From Sporosarcina thermotolerans (lineage in GTDB: Bacteria > Bacillota > Bacilli > Bacillales_A > Planococcaceae), in the NCBI RefSeq assembly GCF_030067815.1, contig NZ_CP125968.1:1294001-1358000 (forward strand): 64,000 nucleotides of DNA, given 5' to 3'. A program made the translations under genes and the position numbers. The notes beneath the pieces are model-generated. The model did no database searches, was not told the DNA's origin, and worked only from the letters and a program-made list of their open reading frames with translations. Positions 8,558-19,262 of this stretch are shown piece after piece. The first letter of the stretch is position 1. Each line of letters starts with the position of its first letter.

Positions 8558-9540
8558 TTAAGAATTGGGGACGAAGTTAAGTTTCTTAAGAAGCTTGTCT
8601 TCTGAAAAATCCAACCGGTGTATGAATTGATGACTTCCATTTCGTTATTGATATGGGCGACTGCGACGAACGGGTAATAGCCTTTGCTTCGGTAGCGCAG
8701 GTCTATAAGCCTTACTTCGCATAGATCCCCGACATGGGAGACGGACCATCTGTAAATTGGTGAAAATGAAACGAAAGCCTGTATATTTCGGTCTTCCATC
8801 GCTGCATCGATATAAGGAGATTTCGGCATCGCTTCACGTTCGAAACGGTCATAAATATTAACAGAACGTCCATAGGCTCGTCCTACGAAGTGACATTCCT
8901 TATTAGAAGCGGCAACTCTCCATTGGAAAAAATGCATTGTCGGTGCGATGAATATATCATCAGCATCCGGAATGGTTACTTGGACAGCACGCTTTACTGC
9001 TGACTTCAATGCGAAGCGTAGTAAATAATAGAAGAAAATCACAACATAAAGAATCACAAACGTAAGAACCGGTTCGGCACCGAACATCCAGGCGGCAAGC
9101 GCAGCGATATGCAGTGCGAATATGATCGGGTCGAACGTATTTATGACTCCGATCGCTACCCATTGATCTGAAAAAGGTCTTAATGCTTGCGTACCATATG
9201 CATTAAAAATATCAACGAACACATGGACAAACACGGCTAAAAACGTCCATGCCCATAGATGGTAGAATTCGGTTCCGGGTATAAGGAAAGACAAAATAAT
9301 CGAAATGACAAGCGGCCATAACAGTACAGCAGGAATTGAATGTGTAATTCCTCGGTGATTTCGTATATAAACTGCATTATTCCTCAATTTAAGTACAGTA
9401 TCTACGTCAGGAATCAAAGAGCCGGACACTACTCCAATAAAAACCGCTGTCATTGTAACTGAATCGGATGCCACGACGGGGTCTGCCAATGTTAAACCGC
9501 AAATGGCGGCACCCATAACAATATGTGTTCCTGTATCCAA
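8558..9540 (-). pseudogene. yfhP: Membrane-bound metal-dependent hydrolase YfhP (one frameshift near the end)
   Basis: The N-terminal half has MDTGTHIVMGAAICG, the histidine motif NHRGITHS and four or five membrane helices, as in the YfhP/DUF457 family of LexA-regulated-type membrane hydrolases. The C-terminal half is a soluble domain. In the sequence as given the frame runs on into yfhH, but one extra T in the T5 run at 8605-8609 restores GWIFSEDKLLKKLNFVPNS and a stop at 8558-8560, right beside the terminator. The corrected length is about 328 residues, equal to the B. subtilis protein. The break is most likely a homopolymer error. Confidence 0.85.
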
Positions 9541-9653
9541 ATAATCACTCCCTTACGTTGCTTAGACAATGGATGTGGAATGTTTTAACTATCTTTATTC
9601 ATTATATACCCTATTTTTCATTAACGAAAAGCATATGCAATATGGAGGATATC

Positions 9654-10723
9654 ATGCAACTGTTTGAAAGAAAAGACGAATTTAGAAAAGCATTACTATC
9701 ATGGTATCAAGAGAAAAGCGGGATTTGCCTTGGAGAAGGACAAGTAATCCCTATTATATATGGGTGTCAGAAGTGATGTTGCAGCAAACCCGTGTTGACA
9801 CTGTCATCCCGTATTATGAACGGTTTATCAAAAAATTCCCAACACTATCTGATCTTGCTAATGCAAAGGAAGAGGATGTCCTTAAGATGTGGGAAGGTTT
9901 GGGCTATTATTCACGGGTGAAAAATTTGCAATCCGGAGTGAAAGAAGTCGTAGCTGAATATGGAAGTGAAATTCCGAGGAACCGAAAAGAGATATCCAAG
10001 TTAAAAGGTGTCGGACCTTATACTGCAGGTGCTGTTTTAAGTATTGCATTTGGAGTTCCTGAACATGCAGTAGATGGGAATGTCATGCGGGTTTTTTCAC
10101 GCCTTCTTCTTATTGAGGATGATATTGCAATTCCTCGAAACAGGAAGATTTTTGAGGAAGTTGTAATGGAACTGATTGACGAAAAGGATCCGTCCTCATT
10201 TAATCAGGGTCTGATGGAATTAGGAGCGACAATTTGTACGCCGCGACCAAGATGCCTTCTTTGTCCAGTTCGGGATTTTTGCCAAGCATTTCACGAAGGA
10301 AGACAGGAAAGTCTTCCTGTGAAAAGTAAAAAGACGAAAACAAAAACGATACCGCTTTTTGCTTTTGCTATTCGAAATCCTGAAGGAAAATGGTTGATGA
10401 AGCAACGGCCATCTACAGGCTTATTGGCGGATATGTGGGAGTTTCCTATGGCGGAAAATACAGGCGTGGCATCTCCGGAAGAATTTCTGAAGATGAATTT
10501 AGGGATGAAATTCGAAGGCTTTGAATCTTTAATCCAATACAAACATGTTTTTTCCCATCTCGTTTGGGAAGTGGAAAGTTATTTGGCGACAGCGAACGAC
10601 AATGCTTTATCTGGATACCGCTTCTTTTCGACAGATGAAGTGGAAGCATTGCCAAAAGCGGTCCCGGTTTTAAAAATCTGGGAGGAGTTAAAGAAAAAAA
10701 TACCAAAGGATAAAAAAAACTGA
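9654..10723 (+). pseudogene. mutY: A/G-specific adenine DNA glycosylase MutY (one frameshift)
   Basis: MutY removes adenine mispaired with 8-oxoguanine. The ATG at 9654 follows GGAGG by 5 bases and gives MQLFERKDEF. The frame breaks after LLSWYQ and resumes as REKRDLPWRRTSNPYYIWVS; adding one A to the AA at 9709-9710 joins them. The helix-hairpin-helix region (LKGVGPYTAGAV), the catalytic Asp in DGNVMRV, the [4Fe-4S] cysteines in CTPRPRCLLCPVRDFC and a C-terminal Nudix-like domain are all present. Total length is about 357 residues, normal for the family. Its position between yfhP and sspE matches B. subtilis. Confidence 0.92.
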
Positions 10724-10759
10724 TTTGCATATCATATTGGTCACGGAGGTGAAAAATCC

Positions 10760-10960
10760 ATGCCAAACAAAAATCAAAAAAACTTCGGTAAACAAGCGCC
10801 ACAAGCTTCATTTACAAACGCAAACAAAGTGAAGCAGGAAATCATGGCTGAAGAGTTTGGAGCTGAGACTGACGTGAACGAAGTACGTAAGCAAAACCAA
10901 CAGTCAGAAATGAACAAGACATCAGGTGGTGCTTTCGGTTCGGAAAATCAGTCTAAATAA
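10760..10960 (+). CDS. sspE: Gamma-type small acid-soluble spore protein
   Basis: The 66-residue polar protein is rich in Gln, Asn, Lys and Ala and almost free of bulky hydrophobic residues. It carries the SASP-gamma repeat words QASFTNANKVKQ and EFGAETDVNEVRKQNQQSE. These proteins are an amino-acid store degraded by the GPR protease at germination. ACGGAGGTG precedes the ATG by about 7 bases. It probably has a sigma-G promoter; CATATCA near 10735 is a possible -10 but I could not place a convincing -35. Confidence 0.92.
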   Translation: MPNKNQKNFGKQAPQASFTNANKVKQEIMAEEFGAETDVNEVRKQNQQSEMNKTSGGAFGSENQSK

Positions 10961-10974
10961 TGGATTTACATCTC

Positions 10975-11004
10975 AAAAGCCGGCAGCTTTAGCTGCCGGT
11001 TTTT
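10975..11004 (+). terminator. sspE terminator
   Basis: AAAAGCCGGCAGC-TTTA-GCTGCCGG is followed by TTTTT. Confidence 0.92.
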
Positions 11005-11117
11005 AAATTGTATTCGAAATGTGATTACGTTTTAAGGTAAATCGTTTCAATTTTATCACTTCAATTGGTATAATATACGAATATTAAGTTTTGCGAATTT
11101 TAAAGGTGGTTTTACTG

Positions 11118-11666
11118 ATGACAATACCTAAAGAAGGAGAAACGATACAAGTACACAGTTATAAACATGACGGAAACATTCACCGCGTTTGGCAGGAGAC
11201 GACCGTCTTAAAAGGAACACGTAATATTGTGATTGGTGCAAATGAAAGAACGCTTGTGACGGAAGCAGACGGTCGGACATGGTTAACAAGAGAACCGTCC
11301 ATCTGCTATTTCCATGCTGAACATTGGTTCAATATAATTTGCATGCTTCGTGAAGATGGGGTTTACTATTATGTCAATATGAGCTCGCCGTTCGTCTATG
11401 ATCATCATTCATTGAAATACATTGATTATGATTTGGATGTAAAGGTGTTTCCTGACATGACTTATCTGATCCTTGATGAAGATGAATATGCGGAGCATAA
11501 AAAGAAGATGAATTACCCGGAAGTGATTGATCAAATTTTAAAGCGTAACCTTGATAAGCTGCTTATGTGGATAAAACAGCGCAAAGGACCATTCGCACCC
11601 GATTTTATTGAAGTTTGGACTTCGAGGTATCGGTTTTACAAACAGGTAAAAAAGAGTGAAGAATAA
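11118..11666 (+). CDS. ntdP: Nucleoside tri- and diphosphatase (DUF402)
   Basis: The 182-residue protein is the YgaC/NtdP type, a metal-dependent phosphatase with a beta-barrel DUF402 fold that hydrolyses nucleoside tri- and diphosphates in Firmicutes. The segments [28 protein letters not shown] and DYDLDVKV with acidic metal ligands ([19 protein letters not shown]) are typical. The ATG at 11118 lies 8 bases from AAAGGTGG. It sits between sspE and ygaD as in B. subtilis. Confidence 0.9.
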   Translation: MTIPKEGETIQVHSYKHDGNIHRVWQETTVLKGTRNIVIGANERTLVTEADGRTWLTREPSICYFHAEHWFNIICMLREDGVYYYVNMSSPFVYDHHSLKYIDYDLDVKVFPDMTYLILDEDEYAEHKKKMNYPEVIDQILKRNLDKLLMWIKQRKGPFAPDFIEVWTSRYRFYKQVKKSEE

Positions 11667-11701
11667 AAGCCTGTCTGCATTCCACAGCAGTTAGGCTTTT
11701 T
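11665..11701 (+). terminator. ntdP terminator
   Basis: AAAAGCCT and AGGCTTTTT flank an imperfect inner stem (CTG...CAG). The stem overlaps the ntdP stop codon. Confidence 0.8.
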
Positions 11702-11728
11702 ATAATGCTTTTTTAGGGGAAAGATAAA

Positions 11729-13472
11729 TTGGGGGAAAGTATTAAACGATATCTTAAGTTTGTAAAGCCATATAACTGGCTTATTCTTTTTACGGTTTTA
11801 ATCGGTGTCATTAAATTTGCAATTCCTTTATTCATTCCGTATCTTATTAAAATCGTCATTGACGATATTATCGGGGCGGAATTGCTGAGCGATGCGGAAA
11901 AGACGAAACAGCTATTCATATGGCTTGGCGGAACGGCGTTGGTATTTTTTATCATTAGACCGCCTGTTGAGTATTATCGACAATATTATGCACAATATGT
12001 CAGCAACAAAATCCTGTACGATATCCGTGAAAGTCTGTATGACCACATTCAAAAGTTGGGCCTTCGTTTTTACTCCAATACGGGCGGGTGAAGTCATTTC
12101 CCGTATTATCAATGACGTTGAGCAGACGAAGAACTTTGTTATGATCGGGTTAATGAATGTTTGGTTAGACTTTGCGACAATCATCATTGCAGTAATTATT
12201 ATGCTATCAATGGATGTACCGCTAACGCTTGTTACGTTATTGGCATTCCCGTTTTATGCTTATAGTGTAAAGCACTTTTTTGGAAAACTAAGGACCTTAA
12301 CAAGGAAGCGGTCACAAGCCCTTGCGGATGTCCAAAGTTATTTACATGAGAGGGTTTCTGGGATTAGTGTCATTAAAAGCTTCGCATTAGAGGAAAAAGA
12401 ACAGAAACGTTTTGATGAAACGAATGGCAATTTCCTTGATAAGGCACTGGATCATACAAGATGGAATGCGAAAGCGTTCGCTGTTGTAAACACGATTACA
12501 GACGTTGCTCCTTTATTGGTAATTACATATGCCGGTTATCAAGTGATTAACGATGATTTATCAGTCGGTGTAATGGTTGCTTTCATCGCCTACATCGATC
12601 GACTTTATAATCCACTTAGACGATTAGTGAATGCATCTACATCATTAACTCAATCATTCGCTTCTATGGACCGGGTTTTTGAACTGATGGAAGAGCCATA
12701 TGATATTAAGAATAAAGAAGGTGCAAAAGCATTACGGCAAATCAGTGGAGAAATCCAATTTGAGAATGTCAGTTTCACGTATAGTGAGGAAGACGATCCG
12801 GTGCTTCGGGACGTTAACTTTACTATTAAACCAGGGGAGACTGTGGCACTGGTCGGAATGAGTGGCGGCGGTAAATCTACAATCGTCAGTTTAATACCAC
12901 GGTTTTACGATGTGACTGAAGGATCAATTCGAATTGACGGCCAAGACCTTCGGGATGTCCAACTGAAAACGTTACGTGACCAGATCGGGATTGTCCTGCA
13001 GGATAGCATTCTTTTCAGTGATTCTGTGAAAAGCAATATTTTAATGGGAAATCCGGATGCGACTGATGAGGAAGTATTTGCTGCCGCTAAAGCGGCAAAT
13101 GCCCATGATTTCATCGAATCATTGCCGGAAGGGTATGATACAACAGTCGGCGAACGAGGAGTAAAGCTGTCTGGCGGACAGAAGCAGCGGATCGCCATTG
13201 CGCGGGTATTTCTAAAAAATCCTCCTTTGCTGATTCTTGACGAAGCAACTTCCGCTTTGGATTTGGAAAGTGAAGCGTTAATTCAAGAATCCCTTGAACG
13301 ACTGGCCAGTGATCGGACAACGTTAATCGTTGCCCACAGATTATCAACAATCACCCATGCGGATAAGATTTTTGTTATTGATCATGGGGAGTTAAAAGAA
13401 GTGGGGAACCACTCAGAGCTAATGGATAAAAAAGGCATCTATTACAATCTGTTTCAAGTTCAATCAATATGA
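11729..13472 (+). pseudogene. ygaD: ABC exporter, permease-ATPase fusion YgaD (one frameshift)
   Basis: A half-size ABC exporter of about 580 residues with a six-helix membrane domain and a C-terminal ATPase. The start is TTG at 11729, 8 bases after AGGGGA. The frame breaks after FYSNTGG and resumes as [17 protein letters not shown]; deleting one G from 12086-12088 joins them. The ATPase has Walker [11 protein letters not shown]-loop, signature [13 protein letters not shown], Walker [13 protein letters not shown] and the switch histidine in IVAHRLS. Its order after ntdP matches B. subtilis. Substrate is unknown; lipid or multidrug export is typical. Confidence 0.9.
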
Positions 13473-13482
13473 TATATAAAGC

Positions 13483-13512
13483 AAAGCTACCGATTACTTC
13501 GGTGGCTTTTTT
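13483..13512 (+). terminator. ygaD terminator
   Basis: AAGCTACCGA pairs with TTCGGTGGCTT (one G-U) and is followed by a T6 run. Confidence 0.85.
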
Positions 13513-13614
13513 ATTTTATTAAAACCCTAGGTTGATGGTTTATTGAGCATTTTTTCGCGTGTAGATCAATACACTATCTATTAATAGAAAGTATTAAAAC
13601 GAAAAGGTGATCTG

Positions 13615-14636
13615 ATGAATAATCGTAATCGAGTTCTTACTGTGAATGACTTACAGACAACCTTTTTCACAGATTCCGGAGAGATTCCGGCTGTCGATCA
13701 TATTGATTTTCATCTACATGATGGCGAGATTTTAGGCATCGTTGGAGAATCGGGATGTGGGAAAAGTGTCACCTCCCTTTCTATCATGGGGCTAATACCC
13801 AGTCCGCCCGGAAAAATTGTCGGCGGAGAGATCCTTTATGACTCTCTAAATTTAACAAGATTATCGGAAAAAGAAATGCGGAAAATTCGTGGAAATGAAA
13901 TTGCGATGATCTTTCAGGAGCCGATGACTTCACTCAATCCTTTATTCACAATCGGCAATCAGATGATCGAAGCGATATTGATCCACGAAAAAGGTTGGTC
14001 GAAGAAAAAGGCGGAAGAAAGAGCAATCGAGATATTAAAGCTTGTAGGCTTGCCCGTGCAGATGGACTAATGAAAGAGTACCCCCATCAGTTATCCGGAG
14101 GAATGCGGCAAAGGGTGATGATTGCGATGGCACTCGTTTGCAATCCTAAAATACTAATAGCTGATGAGCCGACAACCGCGCTTGACGTGACAATTCAGGC
14201 GCAAATATTGAAACTGATGAAAGAATTGAATGTCCGTTTAGGGACTGCCATTTTGTTAATCACACATGATTTAGGCGTTGTAGCGGAAACTTGCGAGAGG
14301 GTCATCGTCATGTACGCGGGACAAATAATTGAAGAGGCGCCGACTAAGCTCATTTTTGAAAACCCACAGCATCCTTATACGAAGGGGCTGATTCAGTCCG
14401 TACCCGATATGCGATTTAAAAAGGACCGGCTACACTCCATTCCCGGAAATGTCCCGAAGCCTGGCTCCATAAAAAGCGGTTGCAGATTTGCCGCACGTTG
14501 TGAATTTGCATTTGATCGATGCTTGCATGAAAACCCTGAACTGTACAGCACTGCAGATGTTCATCAAACCCGATGTTTCTTATACGACGAGGAAAGGGTG
14601 ACTGTGGATGAGCACAAAGCCATTATTGAAAGTTGA
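13615..14636 (+). pseudogene. Peptide ABC importer ATPase, DppD/OppD type (one frameshift)
   Basis: First gene of a five-gene peptide importer. The N-terminal part has Walker A GESGCGKS and Q-loop [10 protein letters not shown]. The C-terminal part has the signature LSGGMRQRV, Walker [13 protein letters not shown], and the C-terminal zinc-like cysteine motif [14 protein letters not shown] of OppD/DppD. The break lies at [15 protein letters not shown], where one C is missing from 14053-14055. The repaired protein is about 340 residues, the usual length. It overlaps the next ATPase gene by 29 bases. This operon is not present at this position in B. subtilis. Confidence 0.88.
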
Positions 14637-15620
14637 AAATCTGAAGAAATACTTCCCGTTGAAAAAAGGATTATTTGGAAGGACCGTAGGCTTCGTAAAG
14701 GCCGTCGATGATCTATCATTTCATGTGAATGAAGGAGAGACGCTTGGTATTGTCGGTGAAAGCGGCTGCGGGAAATCGACGACAGGACGCTTGCTAATGC
14801 GCTTGTTAGAGCCGACTGAGGGAGTAGTTGAATTCGACGGTAAAGAATTGACGTCTTTAACACAAGAAGAGATGAGGATTACCCGTCGTGACATACAGAT
14901 GGTTTTCCAAGACCCATATGCTTCTTTGAATCCACGACATACGATAGGGAAAATACTGGAGGAACCTTTAATTGTTCATGGGGTTTTGGACCAAATAGAG
15001 AGAAAAAAGAAAGTGAAAGAATTCTTGGAAGTTGTGGGGTTGAATGAATATCACGCAAAGCGCTATCCACATCAGTTCAGTGGCGGTCAAAGACAACGCA
15101 TTGGAATTGCGCGTGCACTGATGACAAATCCAAAATTGATAATCGCGGATGAACCAGTCTCTGCCTTGGACGTTTCCATTCAAGCGCAGGTGCTGAATCT
15201 CATGCAAGACTTACAAAAAGACTTCAACCTTACCTATATTTTTATCGCTCATGATCTTGGGGTAGTGCGGCATATTAGTGACCGCGTCGCCGTAATGTAT
15301 TTAGGGAAGATTGTTGAAATTGCAGAAAGTGAACAGCTTTACGAAAGGCCTTTACACCCTTATACGCGAGCCTTACTTTCGGCTGTTCCGTGCCGGACCC
15401 GGATTTTCAGAAAGAACAGATCATCATAGAAGGTGATATCCCGAGTCCTGCCGACCCACCCACTGGTTGCACATTCCATACACGCTGCCCTTTTAAAATG
15501 GATAGTTGTACAAAAGTCACACCACAGCTCAATGAACAATCTTTAGGTCATTCTGTCGCCTGCCATCTTTACGATAGTAAGGTTGACAATGATATAAAAC
15601 AAATGGAGGGGTCTCTATGA
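14608..15620 (+). pseudogene. Peptide ABC importer ATPase, DppF/OppF type (one frameshift)
   Basis: Second ATPase of the importer. It has Walker [10 protein letters not shown], signature [15 protein letters not shown], Walker [13 protein letters not shown] and the C-terminal CTFHTRCPFKMDSC motif. The frame breaks at LLSAVP and resumes as [20 protein letters not shown]; one C is missing near 15388-15389. The repaired length is about 338 residues. The stop codon overlaps the ATG of the binding-protein gene in an ATGA arrangement, indicating translational coupling. Confidence 0.88.
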
Positions 15621-17197
15621 GTAGAAAGAGAATATGGTCAGTTGCTCTGATGTTACTGTTGGTCCTGTCAACTGCACTTGCCGCCTGCGGAAAGGGAAGT
15701 TCCAGCAGTAAGGAGGATACATTAGTCTTCGGTCGTGGTGGTGACTCCACTTCACTGGATCCGTCAAGGGTGACTGAAGGTGAAACATTCAAAGTTACAG
15801 TAAATCTATTTGAGACATTATTGAACTTTGGAGAGCAAGACACAACAATTCAACCTGGACTTGCCAAGGAATGGAATACGGATGACGGCTTAACGTACAC
15901 ATTCAATTTGGAGGAAGGCGTAAAGTTCCATGACGGAACTGATTTCAACGCCGATGCAGTAGTTGCAAACTTCGAGCGTTGGGCTAACGGGGATGCGGAT
16001 AAATTCCCTTATTACAACTCGATGTTTGGCGGTTTCAAAGGTGATGAAGGACATGTAATTGAATCTGTTACGGCAGACGGAGAGTACACTGTCATCATCA
16101 AATTGAAACGTCCACAAGCACCTTTCTTGAAAAACATCGCGATGAGCATGTTCGCAATTGCAAGCCCTACTGCATTTGAAAAAGGTGATGATCAATTCGA
16201 AAGAAATCCAGTCGGTACAGGTCCTTTCGAATTTGTTGAATGGAAAGCGAATGAGTCCATTACAATTCAAAAATTCGATGGGTATTGGCAGAAAGGGTTA
16301 CCAAAGTTGAACAAAGTCGTATTCAGATCAATTCCGGATAACTCTGCAAGGCTGAATGCATTGATTGCCGGGGAAATTGATCTTGCGGATGGGATTAATC
16401 CATCTGATGCTGAGAAAATCGAAGGGGATGACAAACTCCAACTGATTAAACGCCCATCCATGAACGTCGGTTATCTTGGTTTAACGGTAACACGCCCTCC
16501 TTTCGATAAAAAAGAAGTCCGTCAGGCGTTGAACCATGCAATTGATAAGGAAACGATTATTAATTCGTTCTTCGAAGGGCAAGCGAACGCAGCGAAAAAT
16601 CCAATGCCACCATCTATCTCAGGTTATAACGACGACATTGAACCGTATGAATACAACCCTGAAAAAGCGAAGGAATTATTGGCAAAAGCTGGATATCCGG
16701 ACGGATTTGAAATGGAACTTTGGGCAATGCCTGTTCCGCGCCCATATATGCCAGATGGAGCGAAGGTTGCTGAGGTCATCCAAAGCAATTTGGCTGATAT
16801 CGGTATTAAAGCAAAAATCGTGTCGTATGAATGGGGAACTTATTTAGACAAGGCAAGTAAAGGGGAAGCGGATGCGTTCATGTTAGGTTGGACGGGTGAT
16901 AACGGGGATGCTGATAACTTCCTATATGTTTTATTGGATGAAGATAATATTGGCAGCAACAACTACACTTATTTCAAAAATACCAAAATGCATGATTTGT
17001 TCATCGAAGCACAAACAGAGGTAGACGAAGATAAGCGAGTCGAGCTTTATAAGAAAGCTCAAGTTATTATTCACGACGAAGCACCTTGGGTTCCACTTGC
17101 CCACTCGACACCATTGTTAGCTGCCAAGAAAGGATTGACGGGCTTCTTACCGCACCCAACTGGCTCTGATTTATTATCAAATGTCGAATTTAAGTGA
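15617..17197 (+). CDS. Peptide-binding lipoprotein of the Dpp/Opp importer
   Basis: The 526-residue protein belongs to the family 5 solute-binding proteins. It has a lipoprotein signal peptide with lipobox LAAC (Cys at about residue 24) followed by a Ser-rich linker. The family signature is visible as LAKEWNTDDGLTYTFNLEEG, VKFHDGTDFNADAVVANFER and NPVGTGPFEFVEW. The mature protein captures peptides at the outer membrane face and delivers them to the permease pair downstream. The most similar architecture is DppA/GsiB, so dipeptides or glutathione-like peptides are likely, but specificity is not readable. The gene is intact. Confidence 0.9.
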   Translation: MSRKRIWSVALMLLLVLSTALAACGKGSSSSKEDTLVFGRGGDSTSLDPSRVTEGETFKVTVNLFETLLNFGEQDTTIQPGLAKEWNTDDGLTYTFNLEEGVKFHDGTDFNADAVVANFERWANGDADKFPYYNSMFGGFKGDEGHVIESVTADGEYTVIIKLKRPQAPFLKNIAMSMFAIASPTAFEKGDDQFERNPVGTGPFEFVEWKANESITIQKFDGYWQKGLPKLNKVVFRSIPDNSARLNALIAGEIDLADGINPSDAEKIEGDDKLQLIKRPSMNVGYLGLTVTRPPFDKKEVRQALNHAIDKETIINSFFEGQANAAKNPMPPSISGYNDDIEPYEYNPEKAKELLAKAGYPDGFEMELWAMPVPRPYMPDGAKVAEVIQSNLADIGIKAKIVSYEWGTYLDKASKGEADAFMLGWTGDNGDADNFLYVLLDEDNIGSNNYTYFKNTKMHDLFIEAQTEVDEDKRVELYKKAQVIIHDEAPWVPLAHSTPLLAAKKGLTGFLPHPTGSDLLSNVEFK

Positions 17198-17226
17198 TGA
17201 ATTCACTCTCCACTTCTGAATGAGTC

Positions 17227-17263
17227 AAAAAAGGGGGAGATCAATAGATTTCCTCCTTTTTAG
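17227..17263 (+). terminator. Intercistronic hairpin after the binding-protein gene
   Basis: AAAAAGGGGGA pairs with TTCCTCCTTTTT across a short loop, leaving a T run. Such partial terminators commonly raise binding-protein output relative to the downstream permease genes. Confidence 0.6.
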
Positions 17264-17308
17264 ATATTGGGACTACGAAAGATACTTTGTGCTTACGAGG
17301 TGAAGGTG

Positions 17309-18313
17309 ATGCTTAGCTACATTGGAAGAAGGATCATGCAGCTTGTACCCGTGTTACTTGGTATGGTCTTCATTGTTTTCATGATGATTCGGGCTATACC
17401 CGGAAATCCTGCCCAGCTCATTTTAGGTCAGCAAGCAACAGCTGAAGCGATTGCCACTATGAATGCGAAATTAGGGTTGGATCAACCATGGTATACGCAA
17501 TTTTTTAAGTACTTGGGTGGTATTTTGCAAGGTGACCTTGGGGAATCCATGCGGACACGCCTACCGGTTGCAGACGAAATATGGCCACATTTGGCTGCGA
17601 CGATAGAACTCGCATTCTTTGCAATTATTATAGCTATCATTATTGGCATAAATGCTGGTATCATTTCAGCTTGGTTCCAAAATTCATGGTTTGACTACAT
17701 AGCTATGATTTTGGCGCTTGTCGGTGTGTCGATGCCAATTTTTTGGTTAGGGTTATTAGGTCAATGGGTGTTTGCGATTGAATTTTCCTGGCTACCGACG
17801 ACTGGAAGAGAGCAGGTGAGGGATCCTGTCCACGCAATTACGAATCTCTATATCATAGATACGATGATACAAGGGAGGTTCGATCAATTGTGGCAAGTCA
17901 TGAGGCATCTTATCCTACCAGGAGTTGCATTAGCCACTATACCCATGGCGATCATTGCAAGAATGACCCGTTCCAGTATGCTGGAAGTGATGCGCTCCGA
18001 TTATATTCGGACAGCAAGGGCGAAAGGGCAAAAAATGTTTTGGGTAGTTTATAAACATGCGTTTAAAAATGCTGTTATTCCGGTTTTGACGGTTATCGGG
18101 CTCCAAATGGGCATGTTGCTTGGCGGTGCCATTTTGACTGAGACGATTTTTGCTTGGCCGGGCATTGGAAGGTACATTTATGACGCCATTAACTTCAGGG
18201 ATTACCCGGTAATTCAATCGAGCATTCTCGTAATCGCCTTTATATTTGTCATGATTAACTTGGTCGTCGATTTATTATACGGCCTGATCGATTCAAGGAT
18301 TAAATATGACTAA
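17309..18313 (+). CDS. Peptide ABC importer permease, DppB type
   Basis: The 334-residue protein starts MLSYIGRRIMQLVPVLLGM and has six membrane helices. The EAA loop that contacts the ATPases reads EVMRSDYIRTARAKGQ. GAGGTG lies about 5 bases before the ATG at 17309; earlier in-frame starts lack a site. It pairs with the DppC-type permease, whose ATG lies 16 bases downstream. Confidence 0.9.
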   Translation: MLSYIGRRIMQLVPVLLGMVFIVFMMIRAIPGNPAQLILGQQATAEAIATMNAKLGLDQPWYTQFFKYLGGILQGDLGESMRTRLPVADEIWPHLAATIELAFFAIIIAIIIGINAGIISAWFQNSWFDYIAMILALVGVSMPIFWLGLLGQWVFAIEFSWLPTTGREQVRDPVHAITNLYIIDTMIQGRFDQLWQVMRHLILPGVALATIPMAIIARMTRSSMLEVMRSDYIRTARAKGQKMFWVVYKHAFKNAVIPVLTVIGLQMGMLLGGAILTETIFAWPGIGRYIYDAINFRDYPVIQSSILVIAFIFVMINLVVDLLYGLIDSRIKYD

Positions 18314-18329
18314 GCGAGGGGGATTGCGG

Positions 18330-19223
18330 ATGTCTGGAAAAACGCCTAAACTGGACGGAATCATTGAAGATGAAAAAGAAAAGACGAATGGCCCGTGGCG
18401 AGAGGCATGGAGAAGCTTCAGAAAGAGTAAATCGGCTGTTGCTGGTATGATCATCATCATATTTTTCATATTGTTAGCTCTGTTTGGTCCCCTTATCGCA
18501 AAAGAGGGCATTAATGAACAGTTCGCACCGGACAGATTTCAGCCGCCATCCTCAGAATACTGGCTCGGAACAGATGACTTTGGAAGGGATTTTGTCCCGC
18601 ATCATCCATGGTTCAAGGATATCGCTTTCGGTTGGATTTTTATCCGTTATTGCATCGGTTATCGTAGGCAGCTTTTTGGGAATCGTAGCGGGGTATTATG
18701 GCAGATGGACAGATACAATCATATCCAGGGTCTTTGATATTATGCTTGCCTTCCCTTCGATCCTGTTAGCCATCGCAATTGTTTCGGTATTAGGACCCGG
18801 GCTTGAAAATGCATTGATAGCCATTGCCATTATTAACGTTCCGAATTTCGGAAGGTTGATACGATCTAAAGTGCTTAGCATTAAAGAGGACGAGTATATT
18901 ATGGCAGCAAAAGCGATTGGGATGAAAGATGCCCGAATTTTATATTCGCATATTCTACCCAATTCCATGGCTCCTGTCATTGTTCAAGGAACACTTGCAG
19001 TGGCAACCGCCATTCTCGAAGCTGCGGCTTTAGGTTTTCTTGGCTTAGGCGCCCAGGCGCCTCAACCGGAATGGGGAAAAATGTTGGCGGATTCAAAAGC
19101 ATATTTGCAATCTGCTCCATGGACAATGATTTTCCCGGGGCTTTCCATCATGTTAACTGTTTTAGGTTTTAACCTAATGGGGACGGCTTGCGTGATGCAC
19201 TTGATCCGAAGATGAAAAGTTAA
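18330..19223 (+). pseudogene. Peptide ABC importer permease, DppC type (two frameshifts)
   Basis: MSGKTPKLDG starts 7 bases after GAGGGGG. The N-terminal domain reaches GTDDFGRD, and the rest (ILSRIIHGSRISLSVGF and onward, EAA loop KEDEYIMAAKAIGM) is in another frame, with the break at 18589-18593 best explained by two missing bases. A second break at the G4 run 19179-19182 replaces the expected C-terminus; one extra G restores GDGLRDALDPKMKS and a stop at 19221-19223, just before the terminator. The repaired length of about 298 residues is normal. Confidence 0.85.
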
Positions 19224-19227
19224 AAAA

Positions 19228-19262
19228 AACCTCCTTGGGCCACTTGGACCCAAGGAGGTTTA
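19228..19262. terminator. Strong terminator between peptide operon and ygaE
   Basis: A perfect 12-bp stem, AACCTCCTTGGG with CCCAAGGAGGTT, has a 9-base loop. A and T tracts on both sides suit the convergent genes. Confidence 0.92.
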
